From Gallaecimonas mangrovi (lineage in GTDB: Bacteria > Pseudomonadota > Gammaproteobacteria > Enterobacterales > Gallaecimonadaceae), in NCBI RefSeq assembly GCF_003367375.1, contig NZ_CP031416.1, positions 3,417,501-3,481,500 on the forward strand: a stretch of 64,000 nt of DNA, in the 5' to 3' direction. The notes under the pieces are model-generated. The model saw only the letters and a program-made list of their open reading frames with translations, was not told the origin of the DNA and did not search any database. Below, piece by piece: positions 9,550-18,849 of this stretch (its first letter is position 1; each line of letters begins with the position of its first letter). A program made the position numbers and the translations under genes.

Positions 9550-9573
9550 AGTAATTCAACTTTTTGACGATAC
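9547..9573 (+). promoter_or_regulatory. candidate sigma-28 (FliA) promoter for the chemoreceptor
   Basis: TAAAGTAA (9547-9554), 11 bases, then GACGATAC (9566-9573). The flagellar consensus is TAAAGTTT-N11-GCCGATAA, so each half matches 6 of 8 positions with exact spacing. It lies about 130 bases before a chemoreceptor gene, a typical sigma-28 target, and overlaps the apaH stop codon. Confidence 0.7.
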
Positions 9574-9594
9574 AAGCATGTAGCCTGTCGAGAC

Positions 9595-9650
9595 TGCCTA
9601 TTCTTAATACAACCCAGCCGGTAAACTTGGCCAACTAATGAGAATAGGCA
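9595..9650. repeat. inverted repeat in the chemoreceptor leader
   Basis: Perfect 10-bp arms TGCCTATTCT (9595-9604) and AGAATAGGCA (9641-9650) enclose 36 bases. The repeat lies downstream of the candidate sigma-28 promoter, so it would be in the 5' UTR. It could be an RNA stem or an operator; there is no T-run. Confidence 0.5.
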
Positions 9651-9699
9651 AGCCTTTTGCATAGGGTAATGCCGTCAAGTTTTTGTCAGAGGGTCCCCC

Positions 9700-11703
9700 A
9701 TGAGTCTCACTGTCGCCAAGCGTATCGTTTTGGGCTTCGTGATTATTACTTTGCTGCTAATAGGGAACGGGATTAGTTCTTTTATTGGCTTTAGCAGTGT
9801 TGAAAAAAGCGTCCAAAGAGCAACCTCTTTAGCCGTTGGTGCTGTTATTAATGTCAGCCAACTGCAACAGGGTAGTTCCACTCTCAGTGAGCTGGGTTTA
9901 AAGGCTTATCACAGTGACGATAGTAAAGAGATCCTGCGCTTCGTTGATACGGCTAACAGCGCAGCGACCAAGCTTCAAGATTCTTTAAAAACCTTTAAAA
10001 ACCTCATTCGTAATGAGAAAGAATTGGTTGAGACATCTAAAAGCATGGAAGGCAGCCTTGATGGCCTGACCGGTGCCCAGCAGCGCCTGTTTGAATCCAA
10101 GCTCACAGCGCTTGGGTTACGGGATAAATCGAAAAAGCTGCAATCCAATATATCGGACGTGTCCGATGATGCCAGCGCTGATATCCTTGATTTAATTGAT
10201 TCAGGAGTTTCCAAAGACGTCGCAAATGCCGCCAACAAGCTGGAAAACATCTTCCTGTCACTGTCGACTTCGGTTATCGAATACAACAAGACCACTACTG
10301 AGTCGAAAGCGAAAACCATCGCCGGTGAAGTGGACTTCACCATTAAAGACATTGACGACCGCTTGACCAAAATCGCCAGCACCCTCGGCGACGACAACAA
10401 GTTCATTAAGTCGCTGCGCAGTAAAACCGATGAGTTGCGTAGCAAAATCACCGGCACAAGCGGCATTATTGACCTTCATACCCAGCAATTAACGGCTAAT
10501 AGCAAGGCCGCAAGTGCCTTGATGGAAGAAGAGATAAATCTCGAAGGCCTGCGCGGTTCACTCGACAAGCTGCAAGCCGCGTCACAGAAAATTGCCTCTG
10601 ACACCAAAAACGATATCGAAAACTCTGTTGGCACTGCCGACATGACCACGGCTGCGGTGATGATCATCTGTTTACTGGCCGCTTCGGTTATCAGCTTCTA
10701 CGTGGTTCGCTCTATTACCCGTCCGCTGGATAAAGTAAACAAAATGCTTAACGTGCTGGCATCAGGCGACCTGAGCCAGCGCTTGCAGGTTCAGTCCAAA
10801 GACGAATTTGGCACCCTGGCCCGTAACACCAATACCCTTATTGATTCGTTGCGGGAATTGATTGAGGGCATTTCCAGCGGCTCAACCCAGTTGGCCGCGA
10901 GCGCCGAAGAAACCTCTGCCATCACTGCCCAAACCAAAGTGGGCATCCAGCAGCAAAAAAGCCAGGTGGACCAAGCTGCTACCGCCACCACCGAGCTTTC
11001 CGCCAGTGCTGACCAAGTGACCCATAGTGCCGCTGATACCCTTTCTTCGGTTAAACGCGCCGAGCAAGAAAGCGAGCGAGTACGCCAGCTGTCTGCCGAT
11101 ACCAAAAGCACCATTCAGATGCTGGCAGCAGAAGTGGATTCCGCGTCTCAGGTTATCAACAAAGTGCATCAAGACAGTGCCAACATCGGCTCTATTCTCG
11201 ATGTAATTCGTGGCGTCGCCGACCAAACCAACTTACTGGCATTAAACGCGGCGATTGAAGCCGCTCGCGCCGGGGAGCAAGGCCGTGGCTTTGCGGTGGT
11301 TGCCGATGAGGTACGTACTCTGGCTTCCCGTACCCAGCAATCTACCCAAGAGATCCAGGCAATGATTGAAGCCCTGCAACAAGGGGCAGAACAAGCGGTA
11401 GAAGCCATGGAACAAGGTAAATTCCAGGCCGAGAGCTGCGTGTCTAAATCGGTAGAATCTGACGTGGCCCTGGGCCATATCACCGAAGCCGTTCGCGAAG
11501 CCCGTGATAAGAGCGAGCACATTGCTCAAGCAGCGCAAGAGCAAGGTGTGGTGGCGCAGGAAATTAGCGAGAAACTGACTTCCATCGTCAATATCGCTGA
11601 AGAAACGGCAATGGGCGCCGAACAAACGGCCAGCTCTAGTGAAGAAGTGGCTAAATTGTCAGAAGAGCTGCGTAACTCGGTTAGACGCTTTAAAATAAGC
11701 TGA
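9700..11703 (+). CDS. methyl-accepting chemotaxis protein
   Basis: 667 residues. TM1 spans about 7-29, an extracytoplasmic helical sensor about 30-310, TM2 about 313-333 ([16 protein letters not shown]), HAMP about 334-387 ([13 protein letters not shown]), and a long coiled-coil signalling domain about 395-660. The conserved hairpin tip is near residue 508 ([20 protein letters not shown]), where CheA/CheW bind. The sensor region is mostly helical with many Asp/Lys/Ser and no recognisable Cache or PAS signature, so the ligand is unknown. There is no C-terminal pentapeptide for CheR tethering. An upstream sigma-28-like promoter fits membership in the motility regulon. A strong terminator begins 18 bases after the stop. 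Confidence 0.93.
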   Translation: MSLTVAKRIVLGFVIITLLLIGNGISSFIGFSSVEKSVQRATSLAVGAVINVSQLQQGSSTLSELGLKAYHSDDSKEILRFVDTANSAATKLQDSLKTFKNLIRNEKELVETSKSMEGSLDGLTGAQQRLFESKLTALGLRDKSKKLQSNISDVSDDASADILDLIDSGVSKDVANAANKLENIFLSLSTSVIEYNKTTTESKAKTIAGEVDFTIKDIDDRLTKIASTLGDDNKFIKSLRSKTDELRSKITGTSGIIDLHTQQLTANSKAASALMEEEINLEGLRGSLDKLQAASQKIASDTKNDIENSVGTADMTTAAVMIICLLAASVISFYVVRSITRPLDKVNKMLNVLASGDLSQRLQVQSKDEFGTLARNTNTLIDSLRELIEGISSGSTQLAASAEETSAITAQTKVGIQQQKSQVDQAATATTELSASADQVTHSAADTLSSVKRAEQESERVRQLSADTKSTIQMLAAEVDSASQVINKVHQDSANIGSILDVIRGVADQTNLLALNAAIEAARAGEQGRGFAVVADEVRTLASRTQQSTQEIQAMIEALQQGAEQAVEAMEQGKFQAESCVSKSVESDVALGHITEAVREARDKSEHIAQAAQEQGVVAQEISEKLTSIVNIAEETAMGAEQTASSSEEVAKLSEELRNSVRRFKIS

Positions 11704-12161
11704 TGACGAACTGGTACCCAAAACGCGGCCATGGCCGCGTTTTTTTATTCTGCAACACCACGGCGCTTTTTAGCACACTGTTGGCGCTATTGATTGTTGG
11801 TTGTTCACCAACTGGCCCCACCGAGCAACAACTTAAGTTGGCTGCCGCGCAGCACATTGGCGCCGTCGGTAAAAATAGCTTTCTTAAAGTAGATAAGGTC
11901 ACACTGCTAAAACAAAAGAAAGTTGATGAAAAACACCTGCAAGTGCAGCTGAGCTACCAACTGGAATTTACCATGAACTTTCCGGAAGCCGCACAAACCT
12001 TGGCAACAGGCCAGCCAGACATTTATCGGCGGATTGGCTCGAGCTTAGGCGGGGTAGCCATCGAAATGGAATTTGGCGTCTTTCAACGGGGCGACAAACA
12101 ACAACGCCAAGCAACATTATTGCTGGCAAGACAAGCGGACAATTGGATACTGGATGAATAA
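11703..12161 (+). CDS. small predicted lipoprotein
   Basis: Up to 152 residues. A hydrophobic stretch ends in the lipobox LIVGC|SPTG, so the mature protein is probably a lipoprotein of about 120 residues. The family is not recognised. The ATG at 11703 overlaps the chemoreceptor stop (TGATG), but an intrinsic terminator at 11721-11747 lies within the first 15 codons. The in-frame sequence between it and the lipobox has no ATG, only CTG/TTG codons such as those at 11778-11781. Either translation begins at 11703 on read-through message, or a non-ATG start is used. The start is therefore uncertain; the body (QLKLAAAQHIG..., ending QADNWILDE) looks like a real protein. Confidence 0.6.
   Translation: MTNWYPKRGHGRVFLFCNTTALFSTLLALLIVGCSPTGPTEQQLKLAAAQHIGAVGKNSFLKVDKVTLLKQKKVDEKHLQVQLSYQLEFTMNFPEAAQTLATGQPDIYRRIGSSLGGVAIEMEFGVFQRGDKQQRQATLLLARQADNWILDE
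11721..11747 (+). terminator. intrinsic terminator after the chemoreceptor, inside the next ORF
   Basis: The sequence AACGCGGCCATGGCCGCGTT is fully palindromic and is followed by a run of T residues. It lies 18 bases after the chemoreceptor stop codon and within the 5' end of the downstream lipoprotein frame. Confidence 0.85.
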
Positions 12162-12188
12162 AAAACCCCGCTTAGCGGGGTTTTTTAA
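12159..12188. terminator. bidirectional intrinsic terminator
   Basis: AAAAAACCCCGC-TTA-GCGGGGTTTTTT forms a strong stem with A and T runs on its two sides. It serves the lipoprotein gene on the plus strand and the DUF3718 gene on the minus strand. Confidence 0.9.
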
Positions 12189-12575
12189 TTAGATACGTTC
12201 TTTGATGGTGGCAGCGGTCCCGCTGCTGCCAAAGCCATTCGCTTGGGCCCATGCCAGAACAGTTTTGCCATCATATTCAGGGGCGCTCAGGGTTGAGCCT
12301 GCCAACTGTTTAGCAATAAATTCACCGGTAGCATCAGAACCAGACTTCATGGAAAAGCGCAGCAGGCTAAGGCCATTGCACTTGATGCCATCGTAAATAT
12401 TGCGTAAACGGATACCCGAATCAGATAGCTTAGAACGAAGGCGGTTTTTATCATTGGAAGCCACATAGTTACAAATACTGGCAACCAACTGCGCCGCATC
12501 AGCCCTGGCGGGGGTAGTATGGAATGCAGAGGCCATGACAATAGCAACCGCTCCCACTTTTACAGCTTTAAACAC
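12189..12575 (-). CDS. DUF3718 family exported protein
   Basis: 128 residues from the GTG at 12575, chosen because AGGAG lies 8 bases upstream of it. The GTG at 12584 is in frame but abuts the AGGAG. The signal peptide ends near PARA-DA. The mature part carries the DUF3718 core: two cysteines, in ASICNYVASNDKNRLRSKL and then IYDGIKCNGLSLLRFSM. The function of the family is unknown. It shares a terminator with the preceding plus-strand gene. An AT-rich palindrome (12633-12650) lies upstream and may belong to its promoter. Confidence 0.8.
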   Translation of the reverse strand: MFKAVKVGAVAIVMASAFHTTPARADAAQLVASICNYVASNDKNRLRSKLSDSGIRLRNIYDGIKCNGLSLLRFSMKSGSDATGEFIAKQLAGSTLSAPEYDGKTVLAWAQANGFGSSGTAATIKERI

Positions 12576-12667
12576 GTCAACCACTCCTAGCAGACAATCA
12601 ATAAAAAGCGCGGAAATCCTAACAATATAAGGCTTTTATTCCAATAAAAGGTCAGTTTAATGCCTTA

Positions 12668-13156
12668 TTAGACACGTTCAAAAGTCAAAAATGTTAGATC
12701 GTACGCATTTAATTGATCGGCCAAACTGTGGCTTTCCTTTATCAACTTCCATTTTTCTTCCTTATCCCAGTCCGGGAACTGGGTGTCACCGTCAATGGTG
12801 GCATCGATAAAGGTGAAATAAAGACGGTCAGCTTTCGGCAATGCCTGCTGATAGATTTGCCCGCCACCAATGACCATCGCCTCTTCTGCGTCGGCCACCG
12901 CGACCAGAGCATCATCAAGGCTGGCGAACACTTCGACGCCGTCAGGCTTAAAATCGCTTTGACGACTAATCACCAAATTACGGCGCCCCGGCAACGGCCG
13001 GCCGATACTTTCGAAGGTTTTGCGGCCCATGATCACCGGCTTACCCAAGGTAACGGCTTTAAAATGTTTTAGGTCGGCAGGCAAATGCCAAGGCATGTCG
13101 TTATCACGCCCTATTACCCGATTTTTGGCCATAGCGGCAACTAACGACAAGATCAT
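12668..13156 (-). CDS. folA: FolA, dihydrofolate reductase
   Basis: 162 residues, chromosomal-type DHFR. It reduces dihydrofolate to tetrahydrofolate with NADPH. Visible: MILSLVAAMAKNRVIGRDND with the Met20-loop region DMPWHLPADLKHFK (the Asp equals E. coli Asp27), the NADPH-binding VIMGRKTFESIGRPLPGR, and VIGGGQIYQQAL near residue 95. The start codon has no clear Shine-Dalgarno. It stands alone between the DUF3718 gene and obgE. Confidence 0.95.
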   Translation of the reverse strand: MILSLVAAMAKNRVIGRDNDMPWHLPADLKHFKAVTLGKPVIMGRKTFESIGRPLPGRRNLVISRQSDFKPDGVEVFASLDDALVAVADAEEAMVIGGGQIYQQALPKADRLYFTFIDATIDGDTQFPDWDKEEKWKLIKESHSLADQLNAYDLTFLTFERV

Positions 13157-13191
13157 CGGTGATTACTCAACATAAAAAAGCGAGCTTAACA

Positions 13192-13219
13192 AAAAGCCGT
13201 GCGGGGCGGCACGGCTTTT
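13192..13219 (-). terminator. intrinsic terminator after obgE
   Basis: AAAAGCCGTGC-GGGGCG-GCACGGCTTTTG. Read on the minus strand it follows the obgE stop directly and ends in TTTTTG. Confidence 0.85.
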
Positions 13220-13222
13220 GTT

Positions 13223-14410
<1,188 letters not shown>

Positions 14411-14434
14411 TCAGGATTTAAGCATAGGACGGCT

Positions 14435-14466
14435 AATAAAAAACCCCGCGCTGAGGCGGGGCTTTC
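14435..14466 (-). terminator. intrinsic terminator after rpmA
   Basis: On the minus strand GCCCCGC-CTCAGC-GCGGGG is followed by a long T-run. It separates rpmA from obgE, so obgE expression needs read-through or a promoter of its own. Confidence 0.8.
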
Positions 14467-14482
14467 AAGTACTGTTGTTAGC

Positions 14483-14740
14483 TTACTCAGTGATGATGCT
14501 AACGTACTTGCGGTTTTTAGGACCTTTCACTTCGAATTTCACTTTGCCTTCGGCGGTAGCGAAAAGAGTGTGGTCTTTACCGATGCCCACGTTGGAACCA
14601 GCGTGGAATTTGGTGCCGCGTTGGCGAACGATGATGTTGCCTGCCAGAACAGACTCACCGCCGTAGCGTTTCACACCCAGGCGTTTGCTTTCGGAATCGC
14701 GACCGTTACGGGTAGAACCTGCTGCCTTTTTATGTGCCAT
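14483..14740 (-). CDS. rpmA: 50S ribosomal protein L27
   Basis: 85 residues, full length. The N-terminus [20 protein letters not shown] is the L27 signature; this tail reaches the peptidyl-transferase centre. The body contains [19 protein letters not shown] site precedes the ATG. Fifteen bases separate it from rplU. Confidence 0.97.
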   Translation of the reverse strand: MAHKKAAGSTRNGRDSESKRLGVKRYGGESVLAGNIIVRQRGTKFHAGSNVGIGKDHTLFATAEGKVKFEVKGPKNRKYVSIITE

Positions 14741-14755
14741 GGTAACTTCTCCTTA

Positions 14756-15067
14756 TCAGGCGCTGATGCCAGTGATTTTTACTTCAGTGAACCACTGACG
14801 GTGGCCCATCTGCTTGCGGTGGTGCTTACGACGACGGAACTTGACGATTTTTACCTTCTCGCCACGACCGTGGGCAACCACTTCGGCAACCACTTTGCTA
14901 CCGTCAACGTAGGGAGCGCCTACTTTAACGTCGTCGCCAGAAGCGACCATCAGCACCTTGTCGAACTCGACAGTGGCGCCAGTTTCCAGATCCAGCTTCT
15001 CCAGACGAACAACTTCGCCCTCAGCTACACGGTGCTGTTTGCCACCGCTTTGGATAACCGCGTACAT
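14756..15067 (-). CDS. rplU: 50S ribosomal protein L21
   Basis: 103 residues, the standard length. It starts [20 protein letters not shown] and has the basic segment [16 protein letters not shown] typical of L21. A GGAGAAAAACC ribosome-binding site precedes the ATG. It is the first gene of rplU-rpmA-obgE and diverges from ispB, as in E. coli. Confidence 0.97.
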   Translation of the reverse strand: MYAVIQSGGKQHRVAEGEVVRLEKLDLETGATVEFDKVLMVASGDDVKVGAPYVDGSKVVAEVVAHGRGEKVKIVKFRRRKHHRKQMGHRQWFTEVKITGISA

Positions 15068-15137
15068 GGTTTTTCTCCGTTATTCTAAGCATCGGCTTCA
15101 ATGAGCGGATGCACTTTAACCTGACAATAGGGCGCGT

Positions 15138-15166
15138 ATTCTAAAGAAAAGAGCGGATATGGGCAA
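15138..15166 (-). promoter_or_regulatory. candidate rplU promoter
   Basis: On the minus strand TTGCCC and TAGAAT are separated by 17 bases, a good sigma-70 match. Transcription would start about 60 bases before the rplU ATG. Confidence 0.6.
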
Positions 15167-15306
15167 CCCTCGCAACCATAAAAAAGTTGAAAAATTGCGC
15201 AACACAGCTCCCGTACACAGACTATGTCCCGAACTCGCTGTTTTAGTGTAAGATCAGCTCATCTGACACACAATACAAGGGCCTGGCGGCCATCGCTTTT
15301 TACTCT

Positions 15307-16275
15307 ATGGATCTCGCCCAAATTCGCCAACTTTGCGCCACGGATATGGACTCGGTCAACGAGACCATCCAACACCAGCTCAGCTCTGACGTGGCCCTAA
15401 TTAATCAGCTCAGTTTTTACATCATTAATGCCGGTGGAAAACGCCTTCGGCCCATGTTGACTGTACTGGCAGCCAGGGCCCTCGGTTACGAAGGTGACAA
15501 ACATGTTCGCCTCGCTACCCTGGTTGAGTTTATTCATACCTCAACGTTGCTGCACGACGATGTCGTTGACGAGTCAACACTGCGCCGCGGCCGGGAAACG
15601 GCTAATGCCCTGTTCGGTAACCAAGCATCGGTTTTGGTTGGTGACTTCCTTTATACCCGCGCCTTCCAACTGATGGTTGGTCTGGGTTCAATGAAAGTCA
15701 TGGAAGTGCTGGCCGACGCCACTAACGTTATTGCCGAAGGTGAAGTCATGCAGTTGATGAACTGCAACGACCCGGAAACCACCGAAGCACGTTACATGAC
15801 GGTGATTTACTGCAAAACAGCTAAGTTATTCGAAGCCGCTACCGGCCTGTCTGCCGTTATTAGCGGCCAGCCTGAGCTGGAAACCGCCATGAGCGATTAC
15901 GGCAAATACCTCGGTACTGCCTTCCAGCTGATTGACGACTTGCTGGATTACGAGGCTGACGCTGACGAGCTGGGTAAAAACCTCGGCGATGACCTTGCCG
16001 AAGGTAAACCAACCCTGCCCTTGCTGCATGCCATGCACAACGGTACCGAACAAGAGTCGGCCTTGATTCGTAAAGCCATAGAAGAAGGCGACGGCCGCGA
16101 CCAGCTGGAAGTTATTCAAAACAGTATGCGCCGCTTGGGCTCGCTGGATTACACTTATCAACGCGCTCTGGAAGAGTCGGATAAAGCGATTAGTGCTCTT
16201 AATGTGCTTCCCGACAGCCCTTATAAAGAAGCCTTGATTGGTTTGGCAAAAGTCGCTGTCGAACGCAAAAGCTAA
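15307..16275 (+). CDS. ispB: IspB, octaprenyl diphosphate synthase
   Basis: 322 residues, a trans-long-chain polyprenyl synthase that makes the ubiquinone/menaquinone side chain from FPP and IPP. The first aspartate-rich motif is LLHDDVVDES (Asp84, 85, 88) and the second LIDDLLDYEAD near residue 215. GGKRLRPML near 43 binds IPP. The product length cannot be read from the sequence; the name follows the conserved location beside rplU. A terminator follows 18 bases after the stop. Confidence 0.94.
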   Translation: MDLAQIRQLCATDMDSVNETIQHQLSSDVALINQLSFYIINAGGKRLRPMLTVLAARALGYEGDKHVRLATLVEFIHTSTLLHDDVVDESTLRRGRETANALFGNQASVLVGDFLYTRAFQLMVGLGSMKVMEVLADATNVIAEGEVMQLMNCNDPETTEARYMTVIYCKTAKLFEAATGLSAVISGQPELETAMSDYGKYLGTAFQLIDDLLDYEADADELGKNLGDDLAEGKPTLPLLHAMHNGTEQESALIRKAIEEGDGRDQLEVIQNSMRRLGSLDYTYQRALEESDKAISALNVLPDSPYKEALIGLAKVAVERKS

Positions 16276-16293
16276 CTCACCCGCTTCGATGAG

Positions 16294-16320
16294 AAAAGGC
16301 CCGTTCGAGGGCCTTTTTTA
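16294..16320 (+). terminator. intrinsic terminator after ispB
   Basis: AAAGGCCC-GTTCGA-GGGCCTTTTTT, just after the ispB stop. Confidence 0.88.
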
Positions 16321-16340
16321 TTACCCTGGAATGACGCAAT

Positions 16341-16368
16341 AAAAAAGGGAGCCAAGGCTCCCTTTTTT
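16341..16368 (-). terminator. intrinsic terminator after mdh
   Basis: AAAAAAGGGAGCC-AA-GGCTCCCTTTTTT. It is symmetric and lies 17 bases past the mdh stop on the minus strand. It may also back up the ispB terminator. Confidence 0.88.
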
Positions 16369-16385
16369 GAAATCGTAAGCGGCGC

Positions 16386-17327
16386 TTATTTGCCGTTAAC
16401 GAATTCTTCGCCCAAGGCGATGTCTTTTTTCAAGGTGTCCAGCATGCCTTCCATTGATGCCTTTTCAAAGGCAGACAATTCACCGTAAGGTAGAACTTCT
16501 TCCAGGCCGTTTTTGCCCAGACGAACCGGTTGTGCGAAGAAGCGGGCATGCTCAGACCCACCATCAACATAAGCACATTCGATAACGTCGGCTTCGCCTT
16601 TGAGACCACGAATCAAGGACAGGCCGAAACGGGCAGCAGCTTGACCCATAGACAAGGTAGCAGAACCGCCACCCGCCTTAGCTTCAACCACTTCAGTACC
16701 GGCGTTTTGAATACGCTTGGTCATAGCGGCGATTTCGTCGTCAGACAGTTTCAAGCCTTCAACTTGAGACAACAGCGGCAGGATAGTCACGCCAGAGTGA
16801 CCACCAATCACATTGATTTTCACATCAGCAGGATTTTTACCCAGAGCTTCACCAATAAAGGTTTCAGAACGGATAACGTCCAGGGTGGTAACACCAAACA
16901 GACGGCTCTTGTCGTAAACGCCTTTTGCTTTCAGCACTTCAGCAGCGATAGCTACCGTTGTGTTAACTGGGTTGGTAATGATACCAACCAGCGCTTTAGG
17001 ACAATTGTCAGCAATAGCTTCAACCAAAGAACGGACGATGCCAGCATTAACATTGAAAAGATCGGAACGATCCATGCCAGGCTTGCGTGGGACGCCGGCG
17101 GGGATCAGAACAACGTCGGCGCCGGTCAGGGCGTCGGCCAGTTTCTCCTGCCCAAAGCCTTCGACCTTAACAGCAGTCGGGATATGGCTTAGGTCAACGG
17201 CGACACCGGGCACGACCGGGGCGACGTCATAAAGTGCCAGTTCGGAACCAGCGGGCAGTTGGGTTTTCAGCAGCAAAGACAGGGCCTGACCGATACCACC
17301 GGCGGCGCCAAGTACGGCTACTTTCAT
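16386..17327 (-). CDS. mdh: Mdh, malate dehydrogenase (NAD)
   Basis: 313 residues from the ATG at 17327, which has GGGAGAT upstream; the open frame further 5' is not supported. The N-terminus [20 protein letters not shown] is the NAD-binding Rossmann motif of the E. coli-type enzyme (312 residues). Substrate-binding arginines appear in [14 protein letters not shown] (near 80) and the catalytic His in [14 protein letters not shown] (near 177). It oxidises malate to oxaloacetate in the TCA cycle. In E. coli mdh lies directly divergent from argR; here a binding-protein gene sits between them. Confidence 0.96.
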   Translation of the reverse strand: MKVAVLGAAGGIGQALSLLLKTQLPAGSELALYDVAPVVPGVAVDLSHIPTAVKVEGFGQEKLADALTGADVVLIPAGVPRKPGMDRSDLFNVNAGIVRSLVEAIADNCPKALVGIITNPVNTTVAIAAEVLKAKGVYDKSRLFGVTTLDVIRSETFIGEALGKNPADVKINVIGGHSGVTILPLLSQVEGLKLSDDEIAAMTKRIQNAGTEVVEAKAGGGSATLSMGQAAARFGLSLIRGLKGEADVIECAYVDGGSEHARFFAQPVRLGKNGLEEVLPYGELSAFEKASMEGMLDTLKKDIALGEEFVNGK

Positions 17328-17449
17328 TGTATTATCTCCCTTGTGTCTGACCTGTTCAGGTGTGCGCAGCACCTTAGCTCAACCTTGGTCAAAAAACAAT
17401 TATCTGGTAGGACAAGTAGCGACACTAAGGCCGAGTAAAAGTGGCAACC

Positions 17450-18244
17450 TCAGTGCACTCTTAAGTAGCGGGAAAGTATACGATTCAGGCTGCCATCATC
17501 CCGCATTTCCGATAGCGCCTTATCTATATTGTCGAGCAAACTGTCCTTACTCTTAGCCCGAGACAGGGCAATTCCCATTCCTCTACCAAAGTAACGAAAA
17601 TCTCTGATAGGAGAACCGACAATACGTAAGTCTTTGTTTGCAGGGTCAGAAAACCAAGCATTGGCCACTGCGGAGTCAACAAAAATAGCACTGATACGCC
17701 CTTGGCGTAATTCGGTCAGGGCGCCGTTCAGATCATCATAGCTGGTCAGTTGCCATTGTCGCTGGTCAATTAAATACTGCTGATGGTTTGACCCATTCTG
17801 CACCCCGATGTACCCCGACTTCGCGTAACGATCTGTTGCGTCTTTCAGCGTCACATAAACGGCACTGTTACGGTAGTAGGGATCAGAAAATCGGATGTTG
17901 CTGCTGTAGTGCGAGGAAATATCAAGGGCGGCGATAACAGCATCCAAGTCGCCATCATCAAGCTCGTCCATTAAATTATCGAAGGGGTGCTCAACAATAA
18001 TACAAGGACGCTTTAAGAGATCACAAAGGCGGTGTGCAACATCAATATCAACACCAACAAGTTGCCCGGCATCATTGCGATACTCAAAAGGCGGATAGGT
18101 AGCTTCGGTGCCAAAAACCAGTGGTTTACCGGCAACAGGGGTTGTCTGAGCCCATGCCAAACAGCAGCTGCAGCAGTACAACAGGCCAAGCCAAACCGCC
18201 TTTCGTATCACCTTGAAAACCACTCTCCTATGAATCCTGTTCAA
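17450..18244 (-). CDS. amino-acid-binding periplasmic protein (SBP family 3)
   Basis: Up to 264 residues. It resembles ABC-transporter binding proteins for lysine/arginine/ornithine or polar amino acids: [20 protein letters not shown], then [34 protein letters not shown] and [14 protein letters not shown]. The signal sequence has an unusual cluster YCCSCC before the probable cut LAWA-Q. The frame opens at a TTG (18244). GTG codons at 18223 and 18211 are alternatives; the latter gives a compact 21-residue signal peptide. No permease or ATPase genes are adjacent. Its position divergent from argR, with an ARG box in between, suggests arginine or ornithine binding under ArgR control (inference). 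Confidence 0.85.
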   Translation of the reverse strand: MNRIHRRVVFKVIRKAVWLGLLYCCSCCLAWAQTTPVAGKPLVFGTEATYPPFEYRNDAGQLVGVDIDVAHRLCDLLKRPCIIVEHPFDNLMDELDDGDLDAVIAALDISSHYSSNIRFSDPYYRNSAVYVTLKDATDRYAKSGYIGVQNGSNHQQYLIDQRQWQLTSYDDLNGALTELRQGRISAIFVDSAVANAWFSDPANKDLRIVGSPIRDFRYFGRGMGIALSRAKSKDSLLDNIDKALSEMRDDGSLNRILSRYLRVH

Positions 18245-18310
18245 GACTGACAGTGAACGGCTATGGATGCAAGCTGCTAAAGCGCTTTGCTCATGCTACC
18301 ATGACCACTG

Positions 18311-18324
18311 TGCATGATTATGCA
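18311..18324. promoter_or_regulatory. ARG box (ArgR operator)
   Basis: TGCATGATTATGCA is a perfect 5-4-5 palindrome that matches the ArgR core TGAAT-N4-ATTCA at 8 of 10 arm positions. It lies 9 bases before the argR start and between argR and the divergent binding-protein gene. Autoregulation of argR is known in E. coli. I see no second box at the usual 21-bp spacing. Confidence 0.65.
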
Positions 18325-18333
18325 GACGTAACA

Positions 18334-18792
18334 ATGACACTGAGCAACCAAGAAGCGCTGGTCAAATCTTTTAAACAGCTGCTCAAAGAAGAGCGTTGTG
18401 GTTCGCAAAGCGAAATCGTTTCCGCCTTGCAAGCCCAAGGGTTTGACAATATCAGCCAGTCAAAAGTCTCCCGTATGCTAACCAAGTTTGGCGCCGTACG
18501 TACCCGTAATGCTCGCCAAGAAATGGTTTACTGCCTACCTGCGGAACTGGGTGTGCCCACCGCTTCCAGCCAATTAAAGAACCTGGTTGTGGATGTGGAC
18601 CACAATGAGTCGATGATCGTCATCCAAACCAGCCCAGGTTCAGCGCAGTTAATTGCCCGCTTGCTGGATTCTTTCAGTAAAGCCGATGGCATCCTGGGGA
18701 CTATTGCTGGTGACGATACCATTATGGTGATCCCAACGCGCATCAGCCATATTCGCGATACCTTAAAGATGATTAACGATCTCTTTCGTTAA
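18334..18792 (+). CDS. argR: ArgR, arginine repressor
   Basis: 152 residues from the ATG at 18334, which aligns with the E. coli N-terminus; the longer frame from 18253 would run through the ARG box. The winged-helix DNA-binding domain spans 1-75, with [20 protein letters not shown] the recognition region. The hexamerisation and arginine-binding domain (80-152) contains [14 protein letters not shown] and [13 protein letters not shown], where the GDD motif binds arginine. It represses arginine biosynthesis genes and is needed for XerCD recombination at cer-type sites. Confidence 0.95.
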   Translation: MTLSNQEALVKSFKQLLKEERCGSQSEIVSALQAQGFDNISQSKVSRMLTKFGAVRTRNARQEMVYCLPAELGVPTASSQLKNLVVDVDHNESMIVIQTSPGSAQLIARLLDSFSKADGILGTIAGDDTIMVIPTRISHIRDTLKMINDLFR

Positions 18793-18808
18793 GCAGGGTA
18801 AATAGAAA

Positions 18809-18837
18809 TAAAAAAGGCGCCTTCTGGCGCCTTTTTT
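18809..18837. terminator. bidirectional terminator between argR and amtB
   Basis: AAAAAAGGCGCC-TTCT-GGCGCCTTTTTT with A and T runs on either side. It serves both convergent genes. Confidence 0.9.
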
Positions 18838-18849
18838 GTCAGTAAAGAC

